Shown piece by piece: positions 34,101 through 45,127 of a DNA stretch of 64,000 bases. Under the pieces are notes generated by a model. It was not told where the DNA came from. It ran no database searches and saw only the letters and a program-made list of their open reading frames with translations. Made by a program: the position numbers and the translations under genes. The DNA comes from Chamaecyparis obtusa (taxonomy: Eukaryota; Streptophyta; Pinopsida; Cupressales; Cupressaceae), in NCBI GenBank assembly GCA_027943335.1, contig BSBK01008833.1, positions 402,001 through 466,000 on the forward strand, read 5' to 3'. The first letter of the stretch is position 1. Every line of letters begins with the position of its first letter.

Positions 34101-35433
34101 AGAGATATCTCTCAAAACTAGACCACACATATTAATCTGGGCAGGCTCAAACAATGGAAATTACTCTATTAAGGAGGGTTATAAATCTATTATTCTAAAG
34201 CAGAACATGGACAATATAGATATACCTTTGAACCTTTGTTGGAATAAATCTTGTCTCCCTAAAGCCGACATGTTTTTATGGGCTGCTATGTAGAATAAAA
34301 TTCTAACAGTAGATCGACTCAATAAATTGCGTTTCGAAGGGCCATCTAGATGCCCCTTGTGTGAGAATCAATCAGAGGATGCGAATCACATTCTTCTTAA
34401 TTGTACATTTACTCAAAATTTTTGGAATTTTTTACACCAATGTCTAGGGTGGAAATCCACTCTCCAATCTGACCTATTAAGTTCCCTTAAAGCATGGCCA
34501 ACCCTCTATAAAGACAACTTATATAAAGATATTTGGATTATCTCTCCATCAATATTAGTTTGGGAAATTTGGAAAGAACGTAATAGAAGGATCTTCACCA
34601 GACAAAAACTAGTGTGGAAATTAGTTACCAATAAAATTGAATCATCTATTGTGGAAATTATCAATATTAAACTTAGAAACCAACAAAGCTATGAAGAATC
34701 CTTTAAAAGTTGTGATAATAAAATCAGAACTATATGGCCAAAACTAGACATTCCTCCATTATATGGCAAATGGGGACCCAAAATGAAAGCAGATAGAGCC
34801 TCATGCAAATGGATTCCTCCAAAGGAGGGGTGGTACAAACTTAACTTTGATGGAGCATCTAGAGGGAACCCCAAGGTAGCAGGAATTGGGGGTCTAATCA
34901 GAAATTGGAAGGCAGAGGTTGTAGCCAAATTTTCTAGGCCCATTAACCCAACCACGAACAACTTGGCAAAATGTAAAGCTGCACTAGAAGGTCTAAAATT
35001 ATGCAAAAATCTCAATATCCCAAAAGTAATCATAGAAGGTGATTCACAAATCATCATTAATGCCATTCGAACTAAAAAAACACCTAACTGGACCCTAAAC
35101 TCAAAAATAGAATAAATTAACCAAATATTGGAGTTTATACCCAAATACAAAATTAGACATACGTATAGGGAAGGCAATACAGATGCAGATATGTTAGCAA
35201 ATCAAGGTGCAAATGGAGTTATAATAATGGATCAGTATATCTAATCTAAGACCCATAGGTTAGTTTTATTAATGAGGGATGATCTTAAAGCTAAGATTCT
35301 ATTGGATACTAAGTTTAACAGATATATTTTGATACATAATCTCCGTAGCCTAAGTATCAATTACCACTCTAACACTTTAACCTTTAATCTTATACCAGAT
35401 CTTGATAGACATAGAATAATAATGCATTATTAA
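31187..35433 (+). pseudogene. L1 ORF2: endonuclease, reverse transcriptase, zf-RVT, RNase H
   Basis: It starts MKVTTWNVRGLN at 31187, with QETK, GGDFNAI near 31600 and GSDHFP near 31857 (endonuclease). The reverse transcriptase has DPGDYRHISLYN, DIQKAYDNVDW, QGIRQGDPLSPLLY and FVDDT. A zinc motif CPLCENQSEDANHILLNC lies near 34351. RNase H at 34841-35210 has FDGASRGNP, GDS and NTDADMLANQGA, but the expected Glu in NxAE is Lys (NNLAK). The frame changes near 32545, and the RT segment usually holding the PGPDG motif is missing. Stops are numerous and mostly TAG. Confidence 0.9.
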
Positions 35434-36086
35434 AATTAATAGCCATAACTCTTCAATAAAGAGCAAACAACAAATTTATAATTGTATGTCCTACTAATTA
35501 CAATAACATTTAGAATAATTAGTAGTATACAATTAAAGCCTCGAGCTAAGGAAAGAACACTACTATCATTTTAAGACATCATAAAAACCAATGTCTTTCT
35601 TCATGATTAACTGCCCCTCCTCTATTAGGATCATTATAATAACTCGATCTCCATTTAAAACTCTGTCGCAGAAGGAAGAAATGACTAGCTGCAATCATTT
35701 ATCAACCATCTATGGGCCTTATCATTACCATCATAACTAAGAAAGAGTCTTAGATGATAATGATAAGACCTTTCTAAAAACAACATCTATTACGGATAAT
35801 GGTGGTCTAAAATCTTCAGAAAGTGCATCTACACTAGTCTTCATTATTGATTAGGGACATAGTCCCCATGAGATATCTGATATTACAACAGGAACATCAT
35901 GTTAAGTTAGGATATGCACTGATGGAAATTATGCAAGGAGATGATTCTCCCACGGCTTAAGGTTCATTCTAATTTACAAGCTCTAGATAGTTGTACCACA
36001 AAATGTATTATCTGGTCTAGTCTAGAAAGATTGGATGGAAGTGTTTAAATAAATGAGCTATTGGAAAACTTAATCAAGAACAAATC
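35434..36086. other. LINE downstream region without recognised content
   Basis: This AT-rich stretch lies between the ORF2 stop and the possible third frame. I see no repeat or motif. Confidence 0.4.
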
Positions 36087-36836
36087 ATGGAAACTAAACT
36101 CCTCACTTTCTACACCAAGAGTGATAGGGCCATGGCTTTTAGAGGACCCATCTTTCCTGAAAGATGGAATCAGTTATTGAATCCTCTACCGGACTCAACC
36201 AGGGGGGCTGTTGAGAAGTCTTTAGGAGATCAACATTTTAACAACTATTTCACCTATAGAAAAAATGGTGGTATTATAGGGTAGTTTATTGCTCTATCTA
36301 CCTTTTCTGGAAGGAAGAAAGAAGACATCATCGAAGTAGCAAAAGAGATCTTTATAGAAGATCACCTGGGAGGATTGGAAAATATGGTTCACTGCATAGA
36401 TCATAACCTTACAATTCCTCACCCAGAAATAACCATGCAAACAAGTATAGAAGAATTGGATAAGATCCCTTAGTCCAACAGAATTGCATTAATGTCATTT
36501 AAGGATGAAGAGAACTTCGATCACCACTAGCCTGATATGGTTAGGACCATTGAATACCTCTAAAGAGAAGTTTTGGAGGAAGAAGTGGAGTCAAAATGGC
36601 TACTAAATTACTAGAGGAATGAAGGTTTTGATATCCCTGAACTCCTCAATGACACCTCACCCAAAAACCTCCACATCATGGCACCGGAGGTGTCTAGATG
36701 CACCAGAAGAAATAACAGAGGCAAGGAAGAAGTAGAATGCATTGTGGTGATGATCAAAGATAACAATGCATGGAAATGCACAACTGTGCAAAAGAATAGT
36801 AAGGAACAGGGCTGGGAAGGTTGGTTTATAATATGA
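36087..36836 (+). pseudogene. Possible third LINE reading frame, ~250 codons
   Basis: From the ATG at 36087 one frame stays open to the TGA at 36834 except for five stops: TAG at 36282, 36471, 36528 and 36612, and TAA at 36561. Composition looks protein-like (METKLLTFYTKSDRAMAF at the start, a Lys/Glu-rich middle, MAPEVSRCTRRNNRGKEE near the end). I recognise no domain. It lies downstream of RNase H inside the L1, where plant L1s normally have only UTR. It could be LINE-encoded, captured, or part of an undetected nested element. Confidence 0.5.
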
Positions 36837-37765
36837 AATGTTCTTAGTTTGTATATATGCTATACTCTGTATAGAAAGGTAGCTCATAGCCAAAGCAAGT
36901 TTAAAAGTTCTAGTGTAGTAACAAAGTTTTATAGTACGACTAGATACTTATGGTAGTACTGTAGTATTTTCTAGTTGGTGTGCCTCTCTGGTAATATGTA
37001 AATTCTCTATAATGGTGTATATATTTGGTATGATGAACTCTAGAATGAAAATATAGATTTTGATATCTTCCTCGAAATTTTAACAAGACTGGTAGCTGTC
37101 ACTCATTTCATTCTGGAAATATCACAGGTAACCTTAAATTAGCTTTAATACATGAGAGATAACAATATTTCTGGAAGACCTATTAAGGATGCTAAGATGG
37201 TCTCTGACTTTCCTTTTCTATATTCATGAGATGGAATATGTTTAATCCAAAAAAATGTTTTCTACATGTTTATGTAATTAAGTAATTTATAAATGGGGTA
37301 TTTAAGATTCTCAAACATACCCTTTTGTTAAAATTTGTTCAAATTCAGGTTTCAACTAACTAATAAGTAGAGTGTTCTATAGCAGATATATATAGAATGC
37401 TCTGTTTATTACGTTATTATACTAGGTTCATATTAACTTTTCTCTCAAATCTAGGAAAGTTCAGCATTTAAGTTCTGGTTTCTTTAAAGGACCAACAAAG
37501 GATTACAGTTTGAGGTAGAAGGTATGGTTATTAGCATCCTTTATGCTGGTCTTATATGGAATCAAGATATGGATATGTGCATTTTATCTTACATTTATTG
37601 ACAGTAACACATTCTCAGAAATTTATAGATTTATATGTAAACATACATCTACTGATGTAGTTTATATATAAATATTTATATTGAGCATTGATTATATTGG
37701 ATTATCAACTACAGCATTTGGGGTGTTCAGATTATCTTATCTCTGTAATCATACATACTATATGT

Positions 37766-37844
<79 letters not shown>

Positions 37845-39281
37845 AATAGATATATACATATACAAAAAGTAGTACATATACAGAGTCTTGGTATCAATTG
37901 ATCAATTTTGTACAACTAGAATTAGAAAGAGCAATTTGTCCTGCTTTTCTTTTCTCCACAATACAGTCTTCGTTCAACTTATCCTCGTCTTAGGAAAGTA
38001 TCTGGGTATAAATATGAAAATACTCTTGCTTTCCAAATTAGGACATTATGAAGAAGAGCCTCCTTCTGTGAAGTATAGAATATCTTTCCCCTTTATTGAT
38101 TCTGGTGAATAGTTAGTGTTATAGTCTTTTGCCTCACTTATTATTTCAGTAGTAATGGATTTCTAAGGCTGGTTATAATTCTCAATCTCACGATCAATAC
38201 ACAATATTGATATTAGTCTTATCAAGTAATGTTATATCTAGCTTATATGGTAGCTCTTTTAGATAATGCTTTTGAGGAATCGATTGGTCTACTTTAATAT
38301 ACATAAAACATATAGGATTTATTACCCTTTTCGGTTGTGTAGAGAAATCTGACTTCATAACCATAAAGGGTACAAATCACATATGTTAAGACCTTTCAAT
38401 TGAGATAAGGACCTTAGCTCTTGAATTCTATCTATGGTTTATAAGATTTGGGTTTATTCCATTTAATGGTATTGATGCTCGATTTATATGTTTTAGGTTG
38501 CTATTTTATGTAGCTTAAGCTCTGAACTTACGTCTTATAGTAGGATACCCTATTAGAGTCTTCTATAAGCTCATCAGATTATTATCTAGTTTTTAAGTTT
38601 TGTGAATTAGTATCTTTGTTAAAATCTGACATTTTAGATTTAAATCTAATCCATATCATAGGATCTTCTATCATGGAATACATGTTTTCTTTAAACTTAT
38701 AACTCCCTAACTAGGATCTTCTAACAAGATTTTGGGATGATTGAGTACTTATGTCTTATACAGTGAGATTGGTATTCAAATGCTTTTTCTTTGGAGGAAG
38801 GTAATAATGCTATTTATTCAGTATTTGTATTCTTTTTCATATTAAATATACATTAGATCTTTAACTATATGGGTTGGAAGATTTTTGGTTCCCATTTTAG
38901 GAGGATATTCTCAATTTGGTGCCAAATCCAATCTCCCCTCGAAGGATTAGGACTGGATATTTACAGGATTAGTAATCTAATTGTATGAATCAAAGAAATG
39001 TAATCAATGAAACTTTAAAACCTCGATAATTATCAAGCAGTGGGTATGCCCACTGAAAGCATGTATTTTTGGAAAATCTCAATAGATATCGAGTCGTGGG
39101 AATGCCCACGGAAACTATGTATTAGTATCAGGACTTATGTCCTGGGCACGGCTAGAGGTTTTCTCAACCCCGCTCTTTCCTACCAGCGCCTGCACTGAGC
39201 AAGGTTTTTATGTAAAAACTTTTAATTTAAATATAAATAAAATTCAGGGCTTCGGCCTTTTACCGATCAAAAAAAAAAAAA
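36837..39281. other. LINE 3' region with (TA)n microsatellite and poly(A)
   Basis: It is non-coding as far as I can tell. A (TA)n run of about 73 bp lies at 37768-37840. The last bases are the LINE 3' consensus-like GGGCTTCGGCC and a run of 14 A at 39269-39282. An inserted element within this stretch cannot be excluded. Confidence 0.5.
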
Positions 39282-39295
39282 ATTAAAGTGAGTTT
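39279..39295. repeat. LINE target-site duplication, right copy
   Basis: It matches 27995-28011 exactly. The LTR sequence then continues as AGGAGATTCTAGAAGAG, related to other AGTTCTAGAAGAG copies within the same LTR. Confidence 0.85.
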
Positions 39296-39645
39296 AGGAG
39301 ATTCTAGAAGAGGTTAATGATCCTTAGGATATTTCTAAGGTTTAGGGTTAAAATAAATAATTTATTTATTTTAAAGTTTTTTGGTCAATTTATTAATTAA
39401 ATAATTAATAAATATGGAAATAATGTCTACATGAGATTTAAACATTTCTGGAAGGGATTTCTTAATTAAATGTTTTTAATTAAGATAAAGGGATTTAATG
39501 ACATAAAAATTAATTAATTAATTTATTAATTAATTAATTAATTTATTAGTTAAATAATTAATTAACAAATGATGATGTCATCAGGGGTTTTTTAGAAAAT
39601 AAAAATACTTTATTTTCTAAAGGATTTTTAGGTGTCTATAGATCG

Positions 39646-40966
39646 GTATACAACACAAATTCACTTGGCATCAAATAATGTCTCCATTTCTTTAGTGCTT
39701 GAACAATAGCATAGAATTCTTGATCATACACAAAATATTTCCTTTTGCATCATTCAACTTTTCACTAAAGAAAGTAACAAGTTTACCTTCTTGACTCAAC
39801 ACAGCTCCAATTGCACTTCCACTTGCATCAAATTCCAGTTGAAATACGTTATTGAAATCAGGCAATACCAAAACAAGCAATTCAACAACCTTATGCTTCA
39901 AAGTCTCAAAAATTTTATTAGCTCCATGTGTCCACTTGAATTCTCTTTTGTCTCCTCTCATAGTTTCAGTCATAGCATTACAAATTGAACTAAAATTCCT
40001 AATGAACTTTCAATAAAAACTTGCCAAAACATGAAATGATCTTACCTCACTAGCATTCACAGGTGTAGGCCAATTCAAAATAGCTTCAACCTTTTTAGGA
40101 TCCATTTTCAAACCACCAGCCAAAATCAAAAATCCCAAATACACAATCTCCTCTTTCATGAATGAACACTTTTTTAGATTTATCAGCAACTTTTCTTCTT
40201 TCAATCTTTGCAAAACTTGTTTAACATGCAACAAATATTCTTCTTTGATCTTACTAAATATTAGAATATCATCAATATATACAATCACAAACTTACCCAA
40301 GAATTTCTTCAAAACTTCATTCATCAATCTCATAAAAGTACTTGGTGCATTAGTTAAACCAAAAGGCATAACCAACCACTCATACAAACCTTCTTTTTTC
40401 TTGAAAGTAGTCTTTAATTCATCACCTTCTTTGATTATGATCTGATGATACCCACTTTTCAAATCAATTTTGGTAAAATACTTTGCTCCAGTCAAACTAT
40501 ACATTATATCATCCATTCTCGGTATAGGAAACCTATACTTCACTGCTATCTTGTTGATTGCTCTAGAATCAATAAAAATTCTCCATTCTCCATTCTTCTT
40601 AGGTTCCAATACTATAGGTACTACAAAAAGACTCAAACTTTCTCTGATCAATCCTTTCTGCAATAATTCTTGAATCTGCTAGTTCAATTCTTGATTCTCG
40701 GTAGGTGTTAACCGATGAGGTGCCTTATTCAATAAACTAGCTCCAAGGATGAGATCCATGTAATGATCAATGCTTCTCTTTGGTGGAAAAGCATCAAGTA
40801 CATTATCAGAAATAATTTCACTATACTCGGTGAGTAACTTATCAATCTCCTCCAGGACTTTATCCCCTATTTTCTTTCTCAGTTTGTTACGAATTACAGC
40901 AAAACATACATCATTTCTCTTTAAATCCTTAACAAACTTCCTTCCTTCCATCAGGAAAATTTTCAC
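39646..40966 (-). pseudogene. Chromovirus reverse transcriptase and RNase H (N part)
   Basis: The minus strand reads FPPKRSIDHYMDLI, then [19 protein letters not shown] and [28 protein letters not shown] and [20 protein letters not shown] follow, then [11 protein letters not shown] near 40270-40290, the intact YIDD active site. YLGFLI comes next. RNase H follows with LEFDASGSAIGAVLSQ near 39825 and ends at YLMPSEFVLYTD on the 39645 junction. One stop at 40679 and frame breaks near 39990 and 39690 disable it. Confidence 0.9.
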
Positions 40967-40972
40967 AGATGT

Positions 40973-41792
40973 TCAAACATTACTCACAGGTTCTTCCATC
41001 AAAGGTAACAAGATTTGTCTTTTTCCATCAGCCCAAATAGTATACTTATGTAATCTCCTATCATATATAGCATATCTATCATATTGCCAAGGTCTACCCA
41101 AAAAAATATGACAACAATCTATAGGCATGATATCACATAACACCTTATCATAGTACTTTCCAATTTTCAAATTCACATAGCATTGTTCACTTACCAAGAG
41201 TGTAAGCTCATCTTTGATCCATGAAATCTGATAGGGCTTTAGATGTTCCAACCTTTTCAACTGCAACTTTGTGACCATTTCCTCAGATGCCAAATTCTTC
41301 GAGCTACCACTATTAATGATTACCTTCCAAACTTTGTCAGAAACCCTACATTTGGTCTTAAAAAAATATTTCCTTACCAGATCTTCCTTTTTACCTTCAT
41401 TCCAAAGTGCTCTCCTTAGCATCAAGTTATTTTCCTTCTCAAGTTCATTCGGTGACTCTTCTTGCACCAAAGCATTTCTACTGCTACCAGCCTTCTTACT
41501 TGCATGTGTACACTCAAATGATCTATTCCTTTCTTCTCCACAATTGTAACAAGTTCCTCGGAAACCACCTCTATTATAACCACCTTGATAGTTACTGTCT
41601 CTAGCTCTAGATGGACTTTCACCTTTCCATTTGGTCTTTCCTTTATCAAGAGTTGTCTTTTCTAGTTTAGATCTATTGTTTTCACCATGGGATCTACTTC
41701 TTCCTCTAGAGAATCTACCACCTCTACCTCTTTGTCTTTTCTCATGTCTCTTATTCAATTTCTCCTTAACTTTCAATGCAAATTGATAAGCC
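40973..41792 (-). pseudogene. Chromovirus gag C-terminus and protease
   Basis: The minus strand begins with EEAYQFALKVKEKLNKRHEK at the insertion junction. Next is an Arg/Gly-rich stretch and a zinc knuckle CYNCGEERNRSFEC, in which the usual GH is RN. The protease reads WKVIINSGSSKNLASEEM, with Asn in place of the catalytic Asp of D-S/T-G. LGRPWQYDRYAIYD follows. Altered zinc and protease residues add to its inactivity. Confidence 0.85.
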
Positions 41793-41797
41793 TCTTC

Positions 41798-42246
41798 TAT
41801 TATCTCTATTGAGCATTTAAGGTTGTCACTTAGTATCAAAAGGTTATCATACATATCGGTCAGTCACTTACATTGAGCAAGTCGGTAACTAGAAGCAAGA
41901 TAGACTAGTCGGTAAAGCTTACACAGCATTAGCAGACACCGATACTGAGAGACAGTAAACACTGCATGTCATATTATACATCAAGCATTTTACACAGTGT
42001 TTACCAAGGATCACAAAAAATGACATAGTAATCAGAAATGGCACATTCTTCTATGCAAATGGTTATAATAGATCGTAAAATGGTTTACCAAGATCAAGGA
42101 ACATTTATTGTAAAGATACTCATTAAATGTAATGTATATCTTATTGTAATAGTTGATCTAGGATATTTTACACCATAGATCTTAGGGTTATGACTATGTT
42201 GTGTAACCTAATTTTGTTAAAGCAGCAAAAACATAACACTATATAT
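41798..42246 (+). repeat. Element B 5' LTR, truncated
   Basis: It matches 59101-59582 up to AACACTATATAT, then jumps straight to gag-like sequence at 42247. The last ~740 bp of the LTR, the primer site and the gag start are deleted. The first two bases are TA instead of TG. Confidence 0.85.
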
Positions 42247-43099
42247 GAAGAACCTATTGATGATATATTTGATCACATTGGATCTAGTTCTGGAAGCATC
42301 TCTGATGGATCTAAAAGCATAATCACTGATTTATCTGAAAAGAATCAGCATCTATCTGAACAAGTGAAAGCACTTCAAATCGGTTAAGAATCTTAGATGG
42401 TGAGAATGGTGGAAATCATGAACAATGCTAGACAAGTTGAATAAGATCAAAATCTGGCTATTGAAGACCGAAGACTAATGACTGAACAACTTCAAGCAAA
42501 AGAAAGTGAAATACAGAGACTCGCCGATCATCACTTCCAAGTATCAATTTAGATGATGACTGTTAATCAAGAAGTGAACTGAGTGAATGGAGAATTATCA
42601 AGAAAACTTGAAGATGTTGCAACACTTAGAGAAGATAATGAAAAACTGAGAAATGAAATAAAGATACCAAAGAAACATAATGAAATGATGAAGATAGCTA
42701 AGGATAGCTCTAAAAAGATTGATGACTTAGTGACTAATCAAAGAAGATTTGGAAGTAAAGCCAGTATAGGCTACACCGGTGAAGGAGAATCATCACAACA
42801 AGCTAAAATGGTCAACAAAAATCAAAACCAAAGACCTAAAATATTGGCATGCTATCACTGTGGAAAATCAGGCCATACATCTAATGTTTGTACAAGCAAA
42901 GCACAAGGTAAACCTCCTGTCACTCCTAAGTTTAATGGATATTGTTACTACTGTGGGAAGTTTGGACATCCAGCTTATGAATGTAGAGCTAAACAAAATG
43001 ATATTGCTAACAATACTATTGTGGAGAAAATATGCTATACCTACAATAAGCATGGACACACTGCATGTGAGTGTAAGGCAAAGATGAAGCAAGTATATG
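42247..43099 (+). pseudogene. Element B gag, part 1 (coiled coil and three zinc knuckles)
   Basis: One frame with several stops encodes Glu/Lys/Gln-rich helices (LREDNEKLRNEIKI and similar), probably coiled coil. Knuckles follow: CYHCGKSGHTSNVC at 42850, CYYCGKFGHPAYEC at 42943, and CYTYNKHGHTACEC at 43033. The third has lost its second Cys. Zinc knuckles bind genomic RNA. The frame breaks at the insertion of element D at 43100. Confidence 0.85.
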
Positions 43100-43139
43100 T
43101 GAGGCCCACCTTAGTCCCACATAGTGATCTTGATTTATA

Positions 43140-43911
43140 GACCTTGCTTTTCATTTTGATTATGTTAATGAGATACTTGGACTCATTCAATTTACTGTTA
43201 TGATATGATGGACATGTTAGATTATACATTTTGTTGACTCTGTATGTGGATCCATGATTAGTGGATTTGGATTTGATCATGTTAGACTTTATTATTATCT
43301 TCATGCTTTGAGAACCTGATGAGTATCTTATGGATGATCTTGATTTCAATTGAACTATGAATTGAATTATGAATTATATATGCAATTGAAGTATGAATTG
43401 AGTTATGAAAATGAAAATTGAATTTATTTGATGTGATTATTGAATCCTATATGATTACATGTAGACAATTGAATTATGACATTTCATTCTATGTGATTGA
43501 ATGTTCAATTGAATTGTGTAATATCATTATTTGTTGTGTGATTTCATGTATGCAATTGAGTTATGAATAATGTGTGGATATTACATCTTATATGTTTATA
43601 TGTGATGGTTTTCTTCCTTGAATTACTGATGCTCAATTAAGGTTTTTGCAGGTGGAAGGACCATGGAAATATTCAGGGAAACCACATTAAATGTATGTGC
43701 TAACAGTAAAGCCAAGGCCATGTCTATTGAAGAGACCAGGACCTCATTGTGAAGTGTTTATTTTGTAACCATAATGTGAATGTATGTGTAGGAATGTTAA
43801 GTGTTGTAATATTATAGACATACCTTAATTGTGATATTAATTATGTGAGTGTCACTTGACACTAGATTTATATGTTAACTAAGGTATCTCATGTGGTTGG
43901 AATGTGAGAGC
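43140..43911. other. Element D, left part
   Basis: AT-rich DNA with recurrent ATTGAATTATGA-like phrases (43340-43580). I recognise nothing coding. It ends at the copia insertion site. Confidence 0.5.
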
Positions 43912-45071
43912 TATTAGGAATGAATGAAAAGTGTTTTGGGAGTCATTCTGTAGCAGTTGTTGTTGCATTCATGACTTGGATTGTCATTGATGTCAACACA
44001 GTGATATTCTGGATATTAGCAGGAAAGAAGGTACAATTTTGTTTTGCACACATGTTTTATTGTAGATTGGATTTTACATAGTTGATGGTATGTTCTTTGG
44101 TGTGTTATTAACCTATGGTTAATAGTGCAAAAAGAAATTCATTCATTTGTAAGAGTTATGAGCATTTTGGTAAAAGCAGTGTTTAGACAGTGTTTCTGTG
44201 TAGCGATGTTCGGAAATCGGAGGATATCTCTTAGCTAGGATGGAATCTAATTTTATATAGTTAAAGGGATGTTGGAGACTCATTAATGATGATGTGGTTC
44301 ATAGTGAAAACTTTGAGGACATGTTTGGAGAAAGTTATAGTAATTGGAAGCCGACAGTTTTATGTGAATTCTGTGTGTAGCGTGTAGAATTTATTATTTT
44401 GTAATTGAGGACTGACTCATTTGTAATTATTTGAGTTTGGTATATAAGAAGGAATTTTTTCCTTATTTTAATGTGTACTAAAAAATATTGTGATGCGAAT
44501 ATATGCATGTAAGAGAAGAAAAGAGCTAATTCCGTGATGAAGGAAGACTTGTGAGTACAGAGATCTGGATTTGTGATCTTGTGTAGCAGAGAGTGCAGTT
44601 TTGGCATAGTGTGAAGGAGGTAATATATTTCATATTATTCTATTGAATAATTCTAAGATCTTTGGACAATGGGTTCAAAGATCTTGCCTTGAAGCTGTTT
44701 GGGCAGTGGGTCCTTCTGTCTTCCATAAACTCTTAACCGAGTTAGAATCTTTTAACAGGGATTCAAAATCTTCTAACATGGATTTATATGTACTGATTGT
44801 ATTTTATAAGACTCCTAACAGGGTCCATCCTCTAACAAGGAACTTTCATATAAGTGCATCATTTTGTGGGCATCATTCCCATCGGGGTTTACTCTTTTCA
44901 AGAGGTTCCCTAGTTAACATATCTTGTGTTATTGTGCAGTTATGTATGATTATCTTTCTATGGTTGATCAGTACATTGATTATATTGTTTAAAGTTGTTG
45001 AATGGATAAATTATCAAATAACTGATTCACCCCCCCCTCTCAGTTATCTTGGGGATCTTTACTTTCTAACA
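43912..45071 (+). repeat. Copia 5' LTR
   Basis: It starts TATTAGGAATGAATG (the other copy has TGTTAGG) and ends CTTTACTTTCTAACA. A TATATAAG box at 44440-44447 could be the promoter. CCCCCCCTCTCAGTT lies near the 3' end, a common feature of plant copia LTRs. Confidence 0.9.
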
Positions 45072-45073
45072 AT

Positions 45074-45085
45074 TGGTATCAGAGC
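45074..45085 (+). promoter_or_regulatory. Copia primer-binding site
   Basis: TGGTATCAGAGC lies two bases after the LTR. It is complementary to initiator tRNA-Met and primes minus-strand DNA synthesis. Confidence 0.9.
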
Positions 45086-45127
45086 AACAGGTCCTTGAAA
45101 GAAAAGTTTAACAACTTAAGGAGATCC

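Larger units (their letters stand above)
28012..39281 (+). mobile_element. L1-type LINE, 11.3 kb, with poly(A) tail
   Basis: It is bounded by a 13-17 bp target duplication and ends in CAGGGCTTCGGCCTTTTACC followed by GATC and poly(A), a 3' end common in plant L1 elements. ORF1 (28216-31190) overlaps ORF2 (31187-35433) by ATGA. A third possible frame lies at 36087-36836. At 11.3 kb it is much longer than the usual 6-7 kb, mainly because of a ~3.8 kb region after ORF2. A further unrecognised insertion in that region is possible. Confidence 0.85.
26875..39640 (-). mobile_element. Solo LTR (~1.48 kb) carrying a nested LINE
   Basis: The chromovirus RNase H frame stops at 26870 and resumes at 39646. 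The insert begins TGTAGACTAGG and ends GTGTCTATA, presumably once CA. It has flanks GATCA (26870-26874) and GATCG (39641-39645). Removing the LINE at 28012-39281 leaves 26875-28011 plus 39296-39640, non-coding and without a primer site. A TATAAATA box is present on the minus strand near 27467-27474, so the LTR is probably in minus orientation. Confidence 0.75.

Noticed and set aside
37681..37915. Open frames across the second (TA)n tract
   Set aside because: Microsatellite artefact with alternating Tyr-Ile residues.
44643..45098. 151-codon open frame (and 50403-50855)
   Set aside because: It lies in the copia LTR and occurs in both LTR copies. It is LTR sequence, not a gene.
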